DNA of 64,000 bases, from NCBI RefSeq assembly GCF_027595985.1, contig NC_073303.1, forward strand, positions 324,069,679-324,133,678. The letters run 5' to 3'. Every line of letters begins with the position of its first letter. The stretch's first letter is position 1. The notes under the pieces are model-generated. The model had not been told where the DNA came from. It saw only the letters and a program-made list of their open reading frames with translations, and ran no database searches. Position numbers and translations under genes: made by a program. Below, piece after piece: positions 1 to 10,787 of this stretch. This DNA is from Sorex araneus (lineage: Eukaryota; Chordata; Mammalia; Eulipotyphla; Soricidae).

Positions 1-607
1 ACACCCCTACCCCCAGTCAAAGGAAGTCCAGGGGGTTCCTGAGAGGCAGAGATGCTTCATAACACTGGTGATGTCTGACAATGGTAAGTCTCTCCCAGTG
101 TGGCTGATTTTTTATAAAATTGTTTTTAACTTAAGACATTTACTTTGATGTAATGGGAGAGAAAGAGAAAAACATGTCCAAGTGAGAACATGTTTCCACT
201 TTGGCTTCTCCAGAGTGGAAAAAGTGGAGGAGAGAAATGTGTGTTGCAGACAGAACAGTCTTTCCTGAAGTGGAAAAAACCTCTCCCAGTGTGTTAACGC
301 AGGTCTGTTCCGAGACTTCTAGACTAGGCTTCGACTAGGTGTCACCTTGGCGCATGGAACTAAGGCTGACAGAAACAAGGTCTGCAAGCCTCAAGAAAAA
401 TTGTACTTGTTACTTTCAAGAATAAAGATCATACAAATGTAGGGTCATCTCTAGAAATGGGGGGTATACCCAATGTACTCGGCCTACCCCCAGCAGTGCT
501 TGGGCAACAGGAGGTGCTGGAGAACAAGCATGGGTTTTCCTCATGCAAAGCTTCTAAACCTTTTTTTTTTTTTTGAGAAACCTATCATTTTGTTGTCGCT
601 GTTTTTG
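1..607. other. TWSG1 intron, no confident feature
   Basis: Unique-looking DNA. A remnant around 475-560 may be a very old minus-strand SINE (CAGCAGTGCTTGGG, CATGCAAAGCTT), but it is too decayed to call. Confidence 0.4.
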
Positions 608-755
608 TCTGGGGGCCATATTCAGTGGTGCTCAGGGAAGACTCCTGGCTCCGTGCTCAGAGGTCCTTTCTGGGAGGGCTTGCATGCAAGACTCATGGGA
701 CTCTCTCTCTGGCCCTACCGTATGGAACCGAGCTTATGACAGGGCAGACACCCTG
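608..755 (-). mobile_element. Old SOR-A-like SINE
   Basis: Antisense body words GGTGCTCAGGGAAGACTCCTGGCTC and CTTGCATGCAAGACTC-like text remain in degraded form; no TSD visible. Confidence 0.6.
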
Positions 756-1529
756 CAGGATGTGGCCTGGCCATAAATTCTTCCCCTCCTATCATGAGAC
801 CCCACTCCTCCTCCTTGACCCATCAGACCCTCACTTGCTTCACGTGTTCAAGAATGTAAAACTTCCATTTGTCCTACTTACTCTAGAATGTACAGCCATG
901 TACAGTACAGTTTTCATCTGCATGATACTTAAATTTGCTCTTTTTCTTCTAATTTGTCTGATGTTAATTTGTTTGCCCACCCAGCCCCGCTGCTACCACC
1001 CCCCCCCAAACAGCAAAAAATAAAAGAAAATAAAATCAGAGAAGCAAAAAAAAAAAAAAAATTCCCCTACAGGAGAGCCTTTCCACATGGTTCAGAGAAT
1101 TTGCAATTTACCCAGAAATCTAGAAAAAGAGAATTATCAAAGTTATACTTTGTAAACTGTTCATCCATACAAATCTTTTTGTCCTGTTTCAGACAACAGG
1201 ACAGTGATAAACCTTATCTTTCAGTCATTTCTGAGAACATTCAGAGTAAGAGAACATTTCCCTGTATACACTTGGGGGGGTACCTTCCAAGCAGTGCGCA
1301 GGGGTCAAGGGGCCCCGCCCATGATGCTTGGCCAATGGCCCAGAGGATTCCACAGCAGGGCCCAAGAAGAAGAGAGCCAAGGATCACGGGGGCACATGTG
1401 GGGTCCCACACAGGAAAGCCTGCCCCCTTCCTCCCCCCCCCCGTGCTATTTCCCCAATACCCTGAGTGCACATTTTTACAACAACACTATCAGAGTTAAG
1501 GATACTGATACTTTTTATTCTCTAGTTTT
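756..1529. other. Intronic spacer with A-rich and G/C-rich short tracts
   Basis: Contains an A-rich run near 1015-1060 and a C run near 1430-1441; no gene, splice-bounded exon or recognisable repeat. Confidence 0.4.
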
Positions 1530-1655
1530 ATAGCTGTGCTGTGTCAGGGATTACTCCTGGCTCTGTAGTCAGGAGGGTTCCGAGGATCATACATGGTACC
1601 GGGATCAAACCCAGGTTGGCAGCATGCAAAGCTCACTTACACTAAGCTATCCCTT
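1530..1655 (-). mobile_element. Old SOR-A-like SINE
   Basis: Antisense body and head remnants (GGGATTACTCCTGGCTCTG, ATCAAACCCAGGTTGG). Confidence 0.75.
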
Positions 1656-1785
1656 CATTCCAAGATAAAGTTATTTCTAACTTACATTTTTCATACTATA
1701 TTCTTTAACTATTTTAGTTGCTTATATTTATACTGTTTACTTAGGAGAAACAAATCAGCAAAGCCAATTTATCTGTTTATTTATT

Positions 1786-1947
1786 TTGGTTTGGGTACCA
1801 CGTGCCAGGCAGTGCTCAGGACATGCTCCTCACTCCGCACTCCCGGGTCACTCCTAGTGGGGCTCCGGGGACAATATTCAGAGCCAGGACCTGAACCAGG
1901 GTTGGCATTGTGAACGGGATTTACCCTCATACTATCCCTCCAATCCT
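1786..1947 (-). mobile_element. Old SOR-A-like SINE
   Basis: Antisense copy with CAGTGCTCAGGACATGCTCC, GAACCAGGGTTGGC and a terminal CTATCCCTCCAATCC head end. Confidence 0.75.
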
Positions 1948-2077
1948 CAAAAACTAAATTTGTTCAAAGAATAAATCTTTTCTTCTCCTATCACTCTTTC
2001 AAGGGAAAGCTTGTTAAATGTATTACTGAATATCATATTAATTTAAAAATGGGTGTAGATTTAATAGTCTAGAAAAA

Positions 2078-2252
2078 AAATTTTTTTTGGCTTTATGGGT
2101 CACACCTGGCAATGCACAGGGGTTACTCCTGGCTCTGTACTCAGAAATCACCCTTGGCGGTACTCAGAGGACCATATGGGACGCTGGGAATCGAACCTGG
2201 GTCGGCCGAGTGCAAGGCAAACGCCCTACCCGCTGTACTATTGCTCCAGTCC
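2078..2252 (-). mobile_element. SOR-A SINE, nearly full length
   Basis: Antisense, from the T tract through GGGTCACACCTGG to CTATTGCTCCAGTCC. Short flanking repeat CTAGAAAAA on both sides. Confidence 0.92.
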
Positions 2253-2263
2253 CTAGAAAAATC

Positions 2264-2432
2264 CTTTTTCTTTTTGGGTCATACCCGGTGATGCACAGGA
2301 GTTACTCCTGGTTCTACACTCAGGAATTACTCCTGGCGGTGCTCAAGGGACCATATGGGATGCTGGGATTCAAACCCAGGTCGGCTGCGTTCAAGGCAAA
2401 TGCCCTACCCGCTGTGCTATCACTCCAGCCCC
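2264..2432 (-). mobile_element. SOR-A SINE, nearly full length
   Basis: Second antisense copy directly beside the previous one; intact A and B box complements (GGATTCAAACCCAGG, CCCGCTGTGCTATC). Confidence 0.92.
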
Positions 2433-2581
2433 GAAAAATTCTTGTTTAAAGTATTTTATTGTACATAAATATCACTGATATTTATAAGGTATTTTAAGTT
2501 GGGATGAAAAGGCTAGGTGAAAACCTAAGATTACAACTAGGTTATGGGAAGGCAAAAACTACGAATGCTGAAAACTACTTG

Positions 2582-2736
2582 GAGGCTGGAGAGATATCTG
2601 GCAGGGCTAGCTGCAAGAGGCTGAGTTCAGTTCCTGGCACTGCAGTCTCCTGAGTACTGCTAGGAGTGACCTCTGAGCACAAAGCAAGGAGCAGCTAATG
2701 AGTACCATGTTAGGGTAAGAGCCCAATCTCTCTAGC
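2582..2736 (+). mobile_element. Old SOR-like SINE
   Basis: Sense copy, GAGGCTGGAGAGATAT head and AGGAGTGACCTCTGAGCAC body, no clear tail. Confidence 0.7.
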
Positions 2737-2946
2737 CAATTTTAAAATAACCGCTTAAACTTGCCTGGTTTATCTAGCCTTCAAAATTGAATGTGTTTAC
2801 ACCCTCTTAACAGATGTCTGTTAGATGTCAGTTTCACAAAAGTGTACACTGTGGTAGTGTGTGTAACGAGTTACAATTTACTGCAGCATACAAAGTAAAA
2901 GGCTATTCAAAGCCAAGATAAGGGGGAATAATTTAAAGCCAATCTT

Positions 2947-3118
2947 TTTTTATTTTTTTTCCTTTTGGGTCACACCTAGCGATGCTCAGGGATTACTCCT
3001 GGCTCTGCACTCAGAACTACTCATGGCGGTGCTTGAGGGACCATATGGGATGCCAGGGATCAAACCCAGGTGAGCTGCATGTAATGCAAATGCCCTCCCC
3101 GCTGTACAGTCTGGCCTG
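2947..3118 (-). mobile_element. SOR-A SINE with 11-bp TSD
   Basis: Antisense; TSD AAGCCAATCTT at 2936-2946 and 3119-3129. Confidence 0.93.
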
Positions 3119-3180
3119 AAGCCAATCTTCTTTATTGTACAGCTACACAGAGACAAAGATTCACGTTAAGGTTTTCTTTT

Positions 3181-3359
3181 TTTTTTTTTTTTTTGCTTTT
3201 TGGGTCACACCCAGCAATGCACAGGGGTCACTCCTGGCTCATGCACTCAGGAATCCCCCCCGGCGGCGCTCAGGGGACCATATGGGATGCTGGGATTTGA
3301 ACCCGGGTTGGCCGCGTGCAAGGCAAACGCCCTACCCGCTGTGCTATCACTCCAGCCCC
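3181..3359 (-). mobile_element. Young SOR-A SINE with 15-bp TSD
   Basis: Antisense; TSD TTAAGGTTTTCTTTT at 3166-3180 and 3360-3374. Body close to consensus. Confidence 0.95.
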
Positions 3360-3374
3360 TTAAGGTTTTCTTTT

Positions 3375-4189
3375 GAGCTTGTCTGGAGGCTGGGAATTTG
3401 AACCCTACTGCTGCCCACATGTACCAAGCATGGAGCATGCTGTCTGAGACAGGTGAGGCAGCACCACGAGAGCCAGCAGCACCACCGAAGATATGCGCCC
3501 AGATCGGAAACTTGGACCCCAGCACCACTGAAGATGCGCGTGCCACAAGGCCAGAAACCTGGTCCCCAGCACCACAGAAATGCGGTCCCCTAGCCAGCAG
3601 ATGGGCGCTCCAGCGACCTCCAGTGAATGCCACAATTACACACGTGCTGTGCTCGACCCTCGGGAGAACGGGCACAGCAGCTGAAAGCAGGTGGTCCACA
3701 GCCTGCGGGGCCAGCGACAAAGGGCAGGGTGCTGGAGGAACAGGACTCGGAAGCAGCAGCCCGGGAGGCGGGGAACATCTGCCTGCCTACACCTCCCCTA
3801 AGAAATACAACAGAATCCAGACGCAACAGACTAGATGAAACATCTGGGACAGCATTCAAGGTTATTTAATTAAAGATTTAGGGCAACATGACCCATCTCA
3901 GAAGACAAAAAATCAATACAGACCAACACTGAGTTCAACCAAATGCTGGGTGTAACTACATTCAATGAGGGTGTGTATAGTATGTTAATAACATACACAG
4001 GCATATATATGTATATATGGAATCTGACTAAAGAAATCAGATCGATTTGATTCTTAGAATCAAATAATGTTAGAACAGAAAAAAGTACAGTATCTGAAAT
4101 TTTAAAAATTTCAGAACAGAAATTTTCTGTTCAACTTGAACTTAAAAAAAGTAGTCAACTTGAACTTAAAAGTCTCTGCTATTATTAAT
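3375..4189. other. Intronic block with GC-richer segment of unknown origin
   Basis: 3380-3800 is GC-richer than its surroundings and includes a degenerate repeat AGCACCACNGAAGATGCG at about 3478, 3521 and 3568. It has open frames but no splice context or recognisable protein. 3840-4189 is AT-rich with nothing recognisable. Confidence 0.4.
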
Positions 4190-4810
4190 TCTTCTTGCCC
4201 ATATTTTATGAGTTTATTTAATTTTATTTTTATTATTTCCAAGTGAGGTTTCTTTTCCTTTTATAGAAGTCCACAAAGTTTTCTTGGATTATTTGTTTTG
4301 TGGCAATTAATTGCTGTGTGTCTGAAAAAGTTTTTTTTATCCCTCCCTCAAAAGTGCATAATCTTTCTGGAAGCTTCTTCTTGGCTGGCTCTTCCCACCG
4401 AGCACCTCGGGACCAGGCACTCACTCCCCTCCAGCCTCTAGGCAGATCTGCTGATGTTCTTCCACAGGCTCCCTGCATATGAATTTTACTTTTCTCTTGT
4501 TGCTTTAGTATTCTCTCTTTAGCTTTGATTTGTGCCATTTTATTATTACTAAATTTGGAATCTCCCAGTGGTGCTCAGGAGGCCATCAGGACCCCTCTCG
4601 AGACTTACTCAATGCAAGGGCCTGAGTCTGGGTTGCTGCACGGCTCCTGCTGTGCTGGGGGTTCCCCAGGGCCCTGCAGATGCTTGGAAGCCCCCAGGGC
4701 CACACCCGTGGTGTGGAGACACCTTCTTGGCTGCACTTGAGATGTCCAGGACTGAACTGGTCACACAAAAGGCACCTCGCCCCCTATATAAATCTCTCAC
4801 CCTGAATTTG

Positions 4811-4949
4811 TGTTTATGGGTTTGGGGTCATATTCTGCAGTGCTTAGGGATCACTCCTGTCAGGGTCCGAGGGCCATACCAGGTGTCAGGAGTCAGACCT
4901 GGTTGGCTATGTGCAAGGCACTCAACCCACTGTACTATCTCTTCAATCC
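4811..4949 (-). mobile_element. Old SOR-A-like SINE inside the L1/HAL1 remnant
   Basis: Antisense GGATCACTCCTG body and CTGTACTATCTCTTCAATCC head end. The preceding 4560-4790 holds further unclassifiable SINE-like debris. Confidence 0.7.
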
Positions 4950-5181
4950 AGATCTGTGTCATTTTTAGTTTTGTGTTGGTGGTGTGTATCTATTTGGCTA
5001 ACATTGTTCAGAATTCTTAGCGTTTCAACCCATCCTGCACCTAAGCACCTAAACGCTCCCTGTTTGCTAAGATATGGGTCACTATTTCCAAATAGGAAAG
5101 CTTCTTTCTTCTTCTGGAACTCATGATTTGAAGGTTGTTCCTCCCAATATCCTGCCGCCCCTTAAGAGTTCTTACATTATT

Positions 5182-5361
5182 TTTTTTTTTTTTTTTGCTT
5201 TTTGGGTCACACCTGGCGATGCACAGGGGTCACTCCTGGCTCTGCACTCAGGAATTACCCCTGGCGGTGCTCAGGGGACCATATGGGATGCTGGGAATCG
5301 AACCCGGGTCAGCCACATGCAAGGCAAACGCCCTACCCGCTGTGCTATCGCTCCAGCCCCC
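5182..5361 (-). mobile_element. Young SOR-A SINE with 18-bp TSD
   Basis: Antisense; TSD AAGAGTTCTTACATTATT at 5164-5181 and 5362-5379. Inserted into the L1/HAL1 remnant. Confidence 0.96.
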
Positions 5362-5576
5362 AAGAGTTCTTACATTATTATCCTCATTGCTTTCATTTTT
5401 TTTCATTGAGCTGTTTTTCACTACTTTACCTTCAAGCTTGCTGAAGTTTCTTCCATTTTGCTGCTTTATTTCCCTCTACTGCATTCTAGTTCAATAACCA
5501 TATTCGTTAGTTCTATGGTTTCTGTTTGAAATTTTCTCAAATATTTTTAATTCAATTTTTTAAATGGATTTACCAG

Positions 5577-5690
5577 GGCCAGAGAGACTGTATGAAGGCA
5601 AGGCACTTGCCTTGCACACAGGTGACCTGGGTTTGGTGCCCAGCACTGCACGTGGTCTGAGCACCATCCCTGAGCACAGGGCTAGGAACA
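5577..5690 (+). mobile_element. Old SOR-like SINE, truncated
   Basis: Sense GGGCCAGAGAGACTG head, CTTGCCTTGCACACAGGTGA and GACCTGGGTTTGG B-box region. Confidence 0.7.
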
Positions 5691-5721
5691 TATCCTAAGG
5701 ACTGCTGGGGAAAGCCCAGAA

Positions 5722-5858
5722 ATTCAACACTTGCCCAACTTTGCTCTGTGTTCAGGGACCACTCCCAGCAGTGCACAGTGACCACTAGGTCCTGGGGGTT
5801 GCACTGGGGTTGGCTGCATGCAAGGCTCGTACCTTAACCCCTGTACTATGAAGCCCCA
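5722..5858 (-). mobile_element. Old SOR-like SINE
   Basis: Antisense CTCTGTGTTCAGGGACCACTCC and GGGGTTGGCTGCATGCAAGG-like segments; head-to-head with the preceding copy. Confidence 0.65.
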
Positions 5859-6167
5859 ATTCTCTTTCATGCTTTCTTTGCTGCCATTCTTTCCTGTGAT
5901 GTCTCATTCTGCAGCTTTGGGACTGTTTCGAAGGTCTTCTGCAGGTAGTTTGCAGAACTCTGATGTGTTAGTGTTTTTTCTAGGCAAAATTAGTTCTGTT
6001 CTGATTCATCTGGGCGGATTCCTCGGTCTCCCCATTATATCTGGAGCTTTCCATGAGCCTGGGCAAGGGCTGAGGGCCTGTGTCTTTTAGCTCAAAAGTG
6101 GATTTTTCCTGAGGTCACGGGTTCTTGAGAATTGAATGAAATGTTTGCACACAAAACTCAGATGCTT

Positions 6168-6364
6168 GGGGCTGGAGTGACAGCACAGCGGGTAGGGCGT
6201 TTGCTTTGCACGTGGCCGACCTGGGTTCGATTCCCAGCATCCCATATGGTCCCCCAGCACCGCCAGGAGTAATTCCTGAGTGTAGAACCAGGAGTAACCC
6301 CTGTGCACTGCCGGGTGTGACCCGAAAAGCAAAAAAAAAAAAACAACAACAACAACAAAAAAAC
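6168..6364 (+). mobile_element. Young SOR-A SINE with 11-bp TSD
   Basis: Sense; TSD CTCAGATGCTT at 6157-6167 and 6365-6375. The tail is A-rich with (AAC)n. Confidence 0.96.
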
Positions 6365-6751
6365 CTCAGATGCTTAAGAAGTTAGTTTATTCTACAGTTT
6401 AAGTAAAGGGCTGTGGCTTCCTCGTGTATGATGACACGGTTCTGCCAGGTCCAGAGCACCGTGTCTCAGTGGCCTAAAGCGTATGATGATCTGGTCTTGT
6501 CCCCACGCCTTCTCACCTGCAGCGGATGGCTGCCCGATCCGGCATCTGTCTAGCTTGTCACAGTCTTGCGAGTCCTGTCACCCATGTCTCTGTGCTGGGT
6601 GCCTTGAGCACTGTACCCCAGTGGTCCCCATCAATCCAGCCTCCCTTAGTCTCTGGTCACATACTCATACGTGAGACCTCTGTGCTCCGTACCTTGCTGC
6701 ACCTGGGCCTAAGAGAACTGCGTGGTTCTGCTGCCTGTCCAGGCATAGATG

Positions 6752-6960
6752 TGGAGGGGAGGGAGAGGAGGATAAAGAGGGTAGGAGGACGAGGGGCAAG
6801 GGGTGACGAGCGAGAGGCGAGAGGCGAGAAGAGAGGAGAGAGGCGAGAGGAAGAGAGGAGAGAGGAGAGAGGAGAGAGGAGGGAGAAGGGAGAAGGGAGG
6901 GAGGAGGGAGAAAGGGGAGAGGTAGAGAGGGGGGAATGAAAGAGAAAATGGGAAAGAGAG
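6752..6960 (+). repeat. Polypurine (GAGAGG)n tract
   Basis: About 200 bp of almost uninterrupted purine on the plus strand with GAGAGG, GGAGAGA and AGGGAG motifs; low complexity, capable of triplex or H-DNA structure. Translations across it are artefacts. Confidence 0.9.
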
Positions 6961-8196
6961 CCCTTCTTTTTCCTGTTTTTCTTTTTCTTCTAATGTTTTC
7001 GTCTTCTTGGTCAGGGGCTTCCTTTTATCTGCCGCTATTTCCCAGCCCTGCTCATTCATCAGAGAGCCTTGGTAAGACACCTTTCCAGGTGGGCGAGATG
7101 AGAATGACCGACCGACTAGACTCCTCTGCCCTACTCCACCCCCACTGTCTCCCTTTCAGCAGGTCAGGGTGCCGAGCAGGGTCTGGAGTGTGCCAGAGCA
7201 GTGCTGAGTCCCGGAGGGCCTGGCTACTGAGAAGGGTTCAGCACTTCGGTGCCCAGAGGCCACCAGGTCAGAAGGACCCAGGCAGTGCTGGGGAGGGCTT
7301 CGGAGGGTTTGTTCCAGCTGGTGAGAGAGCATTAACCTCTCAGCCCCTGGCAAGGCAGCCATGCTTTGAATGTCTGTGCAAAAGAGTTTCCGGTCGTCAG
7401 GGATATGCCTCTCAGCAGTCAGACAAGCGAGGGGTTTGCCTGTTGCCAGCAGAAAGCACAGATCAGGCTGCTCTCCCCCAGCAAGCTCTCCACTGTTAGC
7501 CGGGCTGGTACAACTGCCTGTCCTAAGAACTTTGCCTCTGGATCTGGAAGGATATAGAATAAATCCAGTCCGTGTCCACCAGCAAACTGGTACATTCTTT
7601 TAGTCAGACTTTTCATGCCTTTTCAACTCTATAAACACACCTAATTCACACCATCCAGAAGGAAAGTAGCACAGAGACAAATTCACTAGGCAACACAAAA
7701 CAGCCCCAAAACTTCACTGCAAATGAAGAGCAAAAACCTTTGAAAACCACTTGCTGTGACTGCTTCCAAATCAAAGACTGGAAACAACTCATTTCCAAAG
7801 TAGAAAGGATTATGGATAAGAGCTTTCTGTAGCCCATCAAATCATTCATTTGTTTCTAGTCACTGTACATATTTTTCAAATCTCATTACTTAATATTTGT
7901 TCATAAACTATTTGAAAATGTATGCTTTCACTTTTTGGACAGCAAGAAAACTTTTAGGTTTGTCTTTTTTCTTTATGTCAAGAAAGAAGATATTCCTGAT
8001 GTGCTAAACTAGCCTTCAGAGGTAAATTAGCAGCAGGATTTATTAGCCATTGCTGACAGTCATCTCCAGACAATTAAAAAAAAAATTAAGTGCTTTAAAC
8101 TTAAGTATGAGAAATACGAAAGGACAGAATACTAAAAATGCAACTTTGTTATGAACCAAGAATCACAGAAAAACATTTGAAAAATGTCTCCATTTT
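6961..8196. other. TWSG1 intron, repeat-poor
   Basis: No SINE or exon is recognised. 7140-7530 is GC-richer (about half G+C by eye) than the AT-rich DNA after 7560 and could be a conserved non-coding element; alignment is needed to say. Confidence 0.4.
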
Positions 8197-8330
8197 GGGA
8201 GTCAGTGATGGTACAGTAGTTAGGGTGCCGCCTTGCATGCAGCTGACCCAGGTTCATCCCCGGCATCCCGTATGGTCCCCGGAGCCCTGCCAGAAGTAAT
8301 CGCTGAGCAACCCAGATATGGCAAAAAAAA
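8197..8330 (+). mobile_element. SOR-A SINE, old
   Basis: Sense CCTTGCATGCAGCTGACCC, GGCATCCCGTATGGTCCCC, short A tail. Confidence 0.8.
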
Positions 8331-8390
8331 AATTTTTTTTTAAATCAAAACAACAAAACTGAACGATCACTTAAACCTTTTAGTTTTTCT

Positions 8391-8549
8391 CAGGGCTGGG
8401 AGTAGCAGCCCACCCTGTGGCCGTCAAGGGGTCCTCTTGGCTCTGTGCTCAGGAAGTACTTTCAGCACTGCTTGGGGGGCCACGTGTGGCACTGGCTGGT
8501 CAGGCAGGGCAAGTAAGTGCTTTACCCCTGCACTATCTCTCCTGTAAAG
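8391..8549 (-). mobile_element. Old SOR-like SINE
   Basis: Antisense CTTGGCTCTGTGCTCAGG and CCCCTGCACTATCTCTCC. Confidence 0.7.
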
Positions 8550-8593
8550 TAGTTTTTAATGACAAAAACAAAATAGGTTTGAATTATAAAAGA

Positions 8594-8790
8594 CTTTGAG
8601 CACTGGAGAAATAGCTCAATGGGCTGAGCGCAAGCTCTGCATATTACAGGAAGCTGTCTGGGTTTGATCCTCCCTCCAATACTGCAGCCCTCCAGGAAAG
8701 AACCCTCAGAGTCAGGCCAGGAATACCCACGATGTGCCTCAGTGGAATCCGAGCACCACAGAAACAGAACACTAAAAGTACCAACAAATA
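8594..8790 (+). mobile_element. Old tRNA-derived SINE
   Basis: Sense head GAGCACTGGAGAAATAGCTC and TCTGGGTTTGATCC B box; the body differs from SOR-A and may be an older family. Confidence 0.6.
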
Positions 8791-8901
8791 AATAAACGAC
8801 CTTGATGCTTTCAGTTACTTATGGCCAGCCCTCCCTCAATGTTCGTAAGTGGGTTTCATTTCATAATAACAAGTGCTGTGCTAAGTTTTGTAAGCATTAT
8901 C

Positions 8902-8930
8902 TTTTTTTTTTTTTTTTTTGCTTTTTGGGT
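8902..8930 (-). mobile_element. SOR-A 3'-end fragment ending at an inverted-repeat boundary
   Basis: A T tract plus GCTTTTTGGGT, the first bases of an antisense SOR-A, stops exactly where the 107-bp inverted-repeat arm begins at 8931. Confidence 0.8.
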
Positions 8931-9037
8931 TAGTCATTTATCAGTTGAATAATATACAAATTTTATAGCCTCATTTGAGAAGGAAAGATAATAACTACTT
9001 TGAGAAGAACTTCATGAGAATAAGATAATGCTCATAG
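8931..9037 (+). repeat. Left arm of 107-bp inverted duplication
   Basis: Pairs with 9451-9557 in inverted orientation with only a handful of mismatches (about 93% by eye). Confidence 0.93.
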
Positions 9038-9284
9038 GGGCTGGAGTGATAGCACAGTGGGTAGGGCATTTGCTTTGCACGTGGCCAATCTGGGTTTGAT
9101 TCCTCCACCCCTCTTAGAGAGCCCGGCAAGCTACCTAGAGTATCCCGCCCACATGGCAGAGCCTGGCAAGCTACCTGTGGCATATTCGATATGCCAAAAA
9201 CAGTAACAACTCTCACAATGGAGACGTTACTAGTGCCCACTTGAGCAAATAGATCAACAATGGGACGACAGTGCTACAGTGCAG
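9038..9284 (+). mobile_element. SOR-B SINE in the spacer of the inverted duplication
   Basis: Head GGGGCTGGAGTGATAGCAC, then CCTCTTAGAGAGCCCGGCAAG, ATTCGATATGCCAAAAACAG, ending GACGACAGTGCTACAGTGCA (degraded TGACAG tail). Confidence 0.93.
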
Positions 9285-9450
9285 TGCTTTATGGGTCACA
9301 CCCGGCGATGCACAGGGCTCACTTCCAGCTCAAGCACTCAGGAATTACTCCTGGCGCTGCTAGGGGAGACCATATGGGATGCTGGGAATCGAACACAAGT
9401 TGGTCACATGCAAGGCAAATGCCCTACCTGCTGTGCTATCACTCCAGACC
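9285..9450 (-). mobile_element. SOR-A SINE in the spacer of the inverted duplication
   Basis: Antisense TTATGGGTCACACCCGG to CTATCACTCCAGACC; meets the SOR-B tail-to-tail and abuts the right arm directly. Confidence 0.93.
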
Positions 9451-9557
9451 CTATGAGCATTATCTTATTCTCATAAAGTTCTTCTCAAAGTAGTTATTAT
9501 CTTCCCTTCTCAAATAAAGTCATAAAATTTGTATATCATTCAACGGATAAATGACTA
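9451..9557 (-). repeat. Right arm of 107-bp inverted duplication
   Basis: Begins CTATGAGCATTATCTTATTC and ends GGATAAATGACTA, the reverse complement of the left arm. Confidence 0.93.
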
Positions 9558-10282
9558 AGATCTGACACCAGTTTTGGTTAGATATCCTTGCTTCGTAAAC
9601 ATTAAAACGAGAAGTATAAAGCTTATTTATTATTAATTTAGCATGCCAGTGATTATAATTATTACTCTTTTAGAGAGAATGAACCTATACTTAGCCCAAG
9701 ATAACCTTTTTGGTTAGTTAATCAAAGGTATCATTATCTGATGTACTCTTAGTAGCTGAATACAATTAGAAGTTCTATTGCCCAAGTTTAATCACTGTTT
9801 GTAAAAGAAAAAATAAGTATCATTGGCTAAGAGTTGCAAGACCAGTGAGCTGGAATTTAACGTCTAATTCTTTTGTGTTCCATCCACTTAAAAACCATTT
9901 TATCTGCTTCCCTGGTCTGCAAGGCTTGAGAAAGTGTGTGCACTGCATGTGGTTTGGATGGCAGGATGAGACGAATGGGCTAGTGGTTTGTCTGAGTTCC
10001 CGCGATGAGCTTTGCCATCAGGGTCTCTAATTCACACCTCCCACCATCCCCTTGCTGCATGGCAGACCAGATAGCTGGGAATCATTTATCTATGAAACAC
10101 TCTACATGTTCCATGTTTATTGATCACAATTATCTTACGATGGCAAGAATTAAAACTGTAACACATAGAAAACAAAGTTATATATTTGGGCTTTCCTATA
10201 TTAACTGCACGGTTAGAGGTAATTTGATAATCTGACTTAAAACGCTAATATAAAATGAAAAACCACCAGGATGCATAGTTTT
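9558..10282. other. TWSG1 intron, repeat-free spacer
   Basis: AT-rich unique DNA; no exon or repeat recognised. Confidence 0.4.
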
Positions 10283-10294
10283 ATGAGAAAGTCT

Positions 10295-10531
10295 GTCATC
10301 CTGTTGCTCATCGATTTGTTCAAGTGGGCACCAGTAACGTCTCTCATTGTGAGACTTATTGTTACTGTTTTTTTGGCATAACCAATATGCCACGGGGAGC
10401 TTGCCAGGCTCTGCTGCGTGGGCTCCATACTCTCGGTAGCTTGCCGGGCTCTCCGAGAGGAGCGGAGGAATCGAACACGGGTTGGCCACGTGAAAGGTGA
10501 ATGCCCTACCTCTGTGCTATTGCTTCAGCCC
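10295..10531 (-). mobile_element. SOR-B SINE with 12-bp TSD
   Basis: Antisense; TSD ATGAGAAAGTCT at 10283-10294 and 10532-10543. The short (TGACAG) tail abuts the TSD directly with no poly(A). Confidence 0.95.
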
Positions 10532-10787
10532 ATGAGAAAGTCTAATAATTTTACATGTATTTTACATCTGTACTAAGAAAAATCTCAAAAATGACGAGGA
10601 TTTTGAATTTTGAATTCCTGAAGATGGATTTTATTATTCAACTTTAACAGAAAATTTGATTCTCTACACAACTAAGGTCCTGTGACATCTCAAGCTTCCA
10701 TGCAAAATAAATGGGGGGTTATTTTGGTTATGGTCTAATCTTAGGATATAAGACCAAGATTTTAGACCATAAATATTAAAATGTAAG

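Larger units (their letters stand above)
4190..5576 (-). mobile_element. L1/HAL1-type ORF1 remnant, interrupted by SINEs
   Basis: The minus strand retains ORF1p-like words: AQIKAKERILKQQEKSKI near 4500, then a decayed ADLxxE-type stretch, then EGGIKKTFSDTQQL near 4320, corresponding in order to the RRM/C-terminal part of mammalian L1 ORF1p. 4950-5570 reads as the preceding coiled-coil part. Old SINEs at 4560-4950 and a young one at 5182-5361 interrupt it. No ORF2 is attached, which fits a HAL1-like half-LINE. Similarity is recalled, not searched. Confidence 0.55.

Noticed and set aside
3398..3869. Protein-coding gene in the GC-richer block
   Set aside because: Overlapping frames on both strands, internal short repeats, no start context or homology.
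6168..6240. Functional tRNA genes at SINE heads
   Set aside because: A and B boxes are present but the acceptor stem and anticodon arm do not fold as a tRNA; all are SINE heads joined to bodies with TSDs.
6526..7080. Arg/Glu/Gly-rich and Ser/Leu/Pro-rich frames
   Set aside because: Translations of the polypurine tract.
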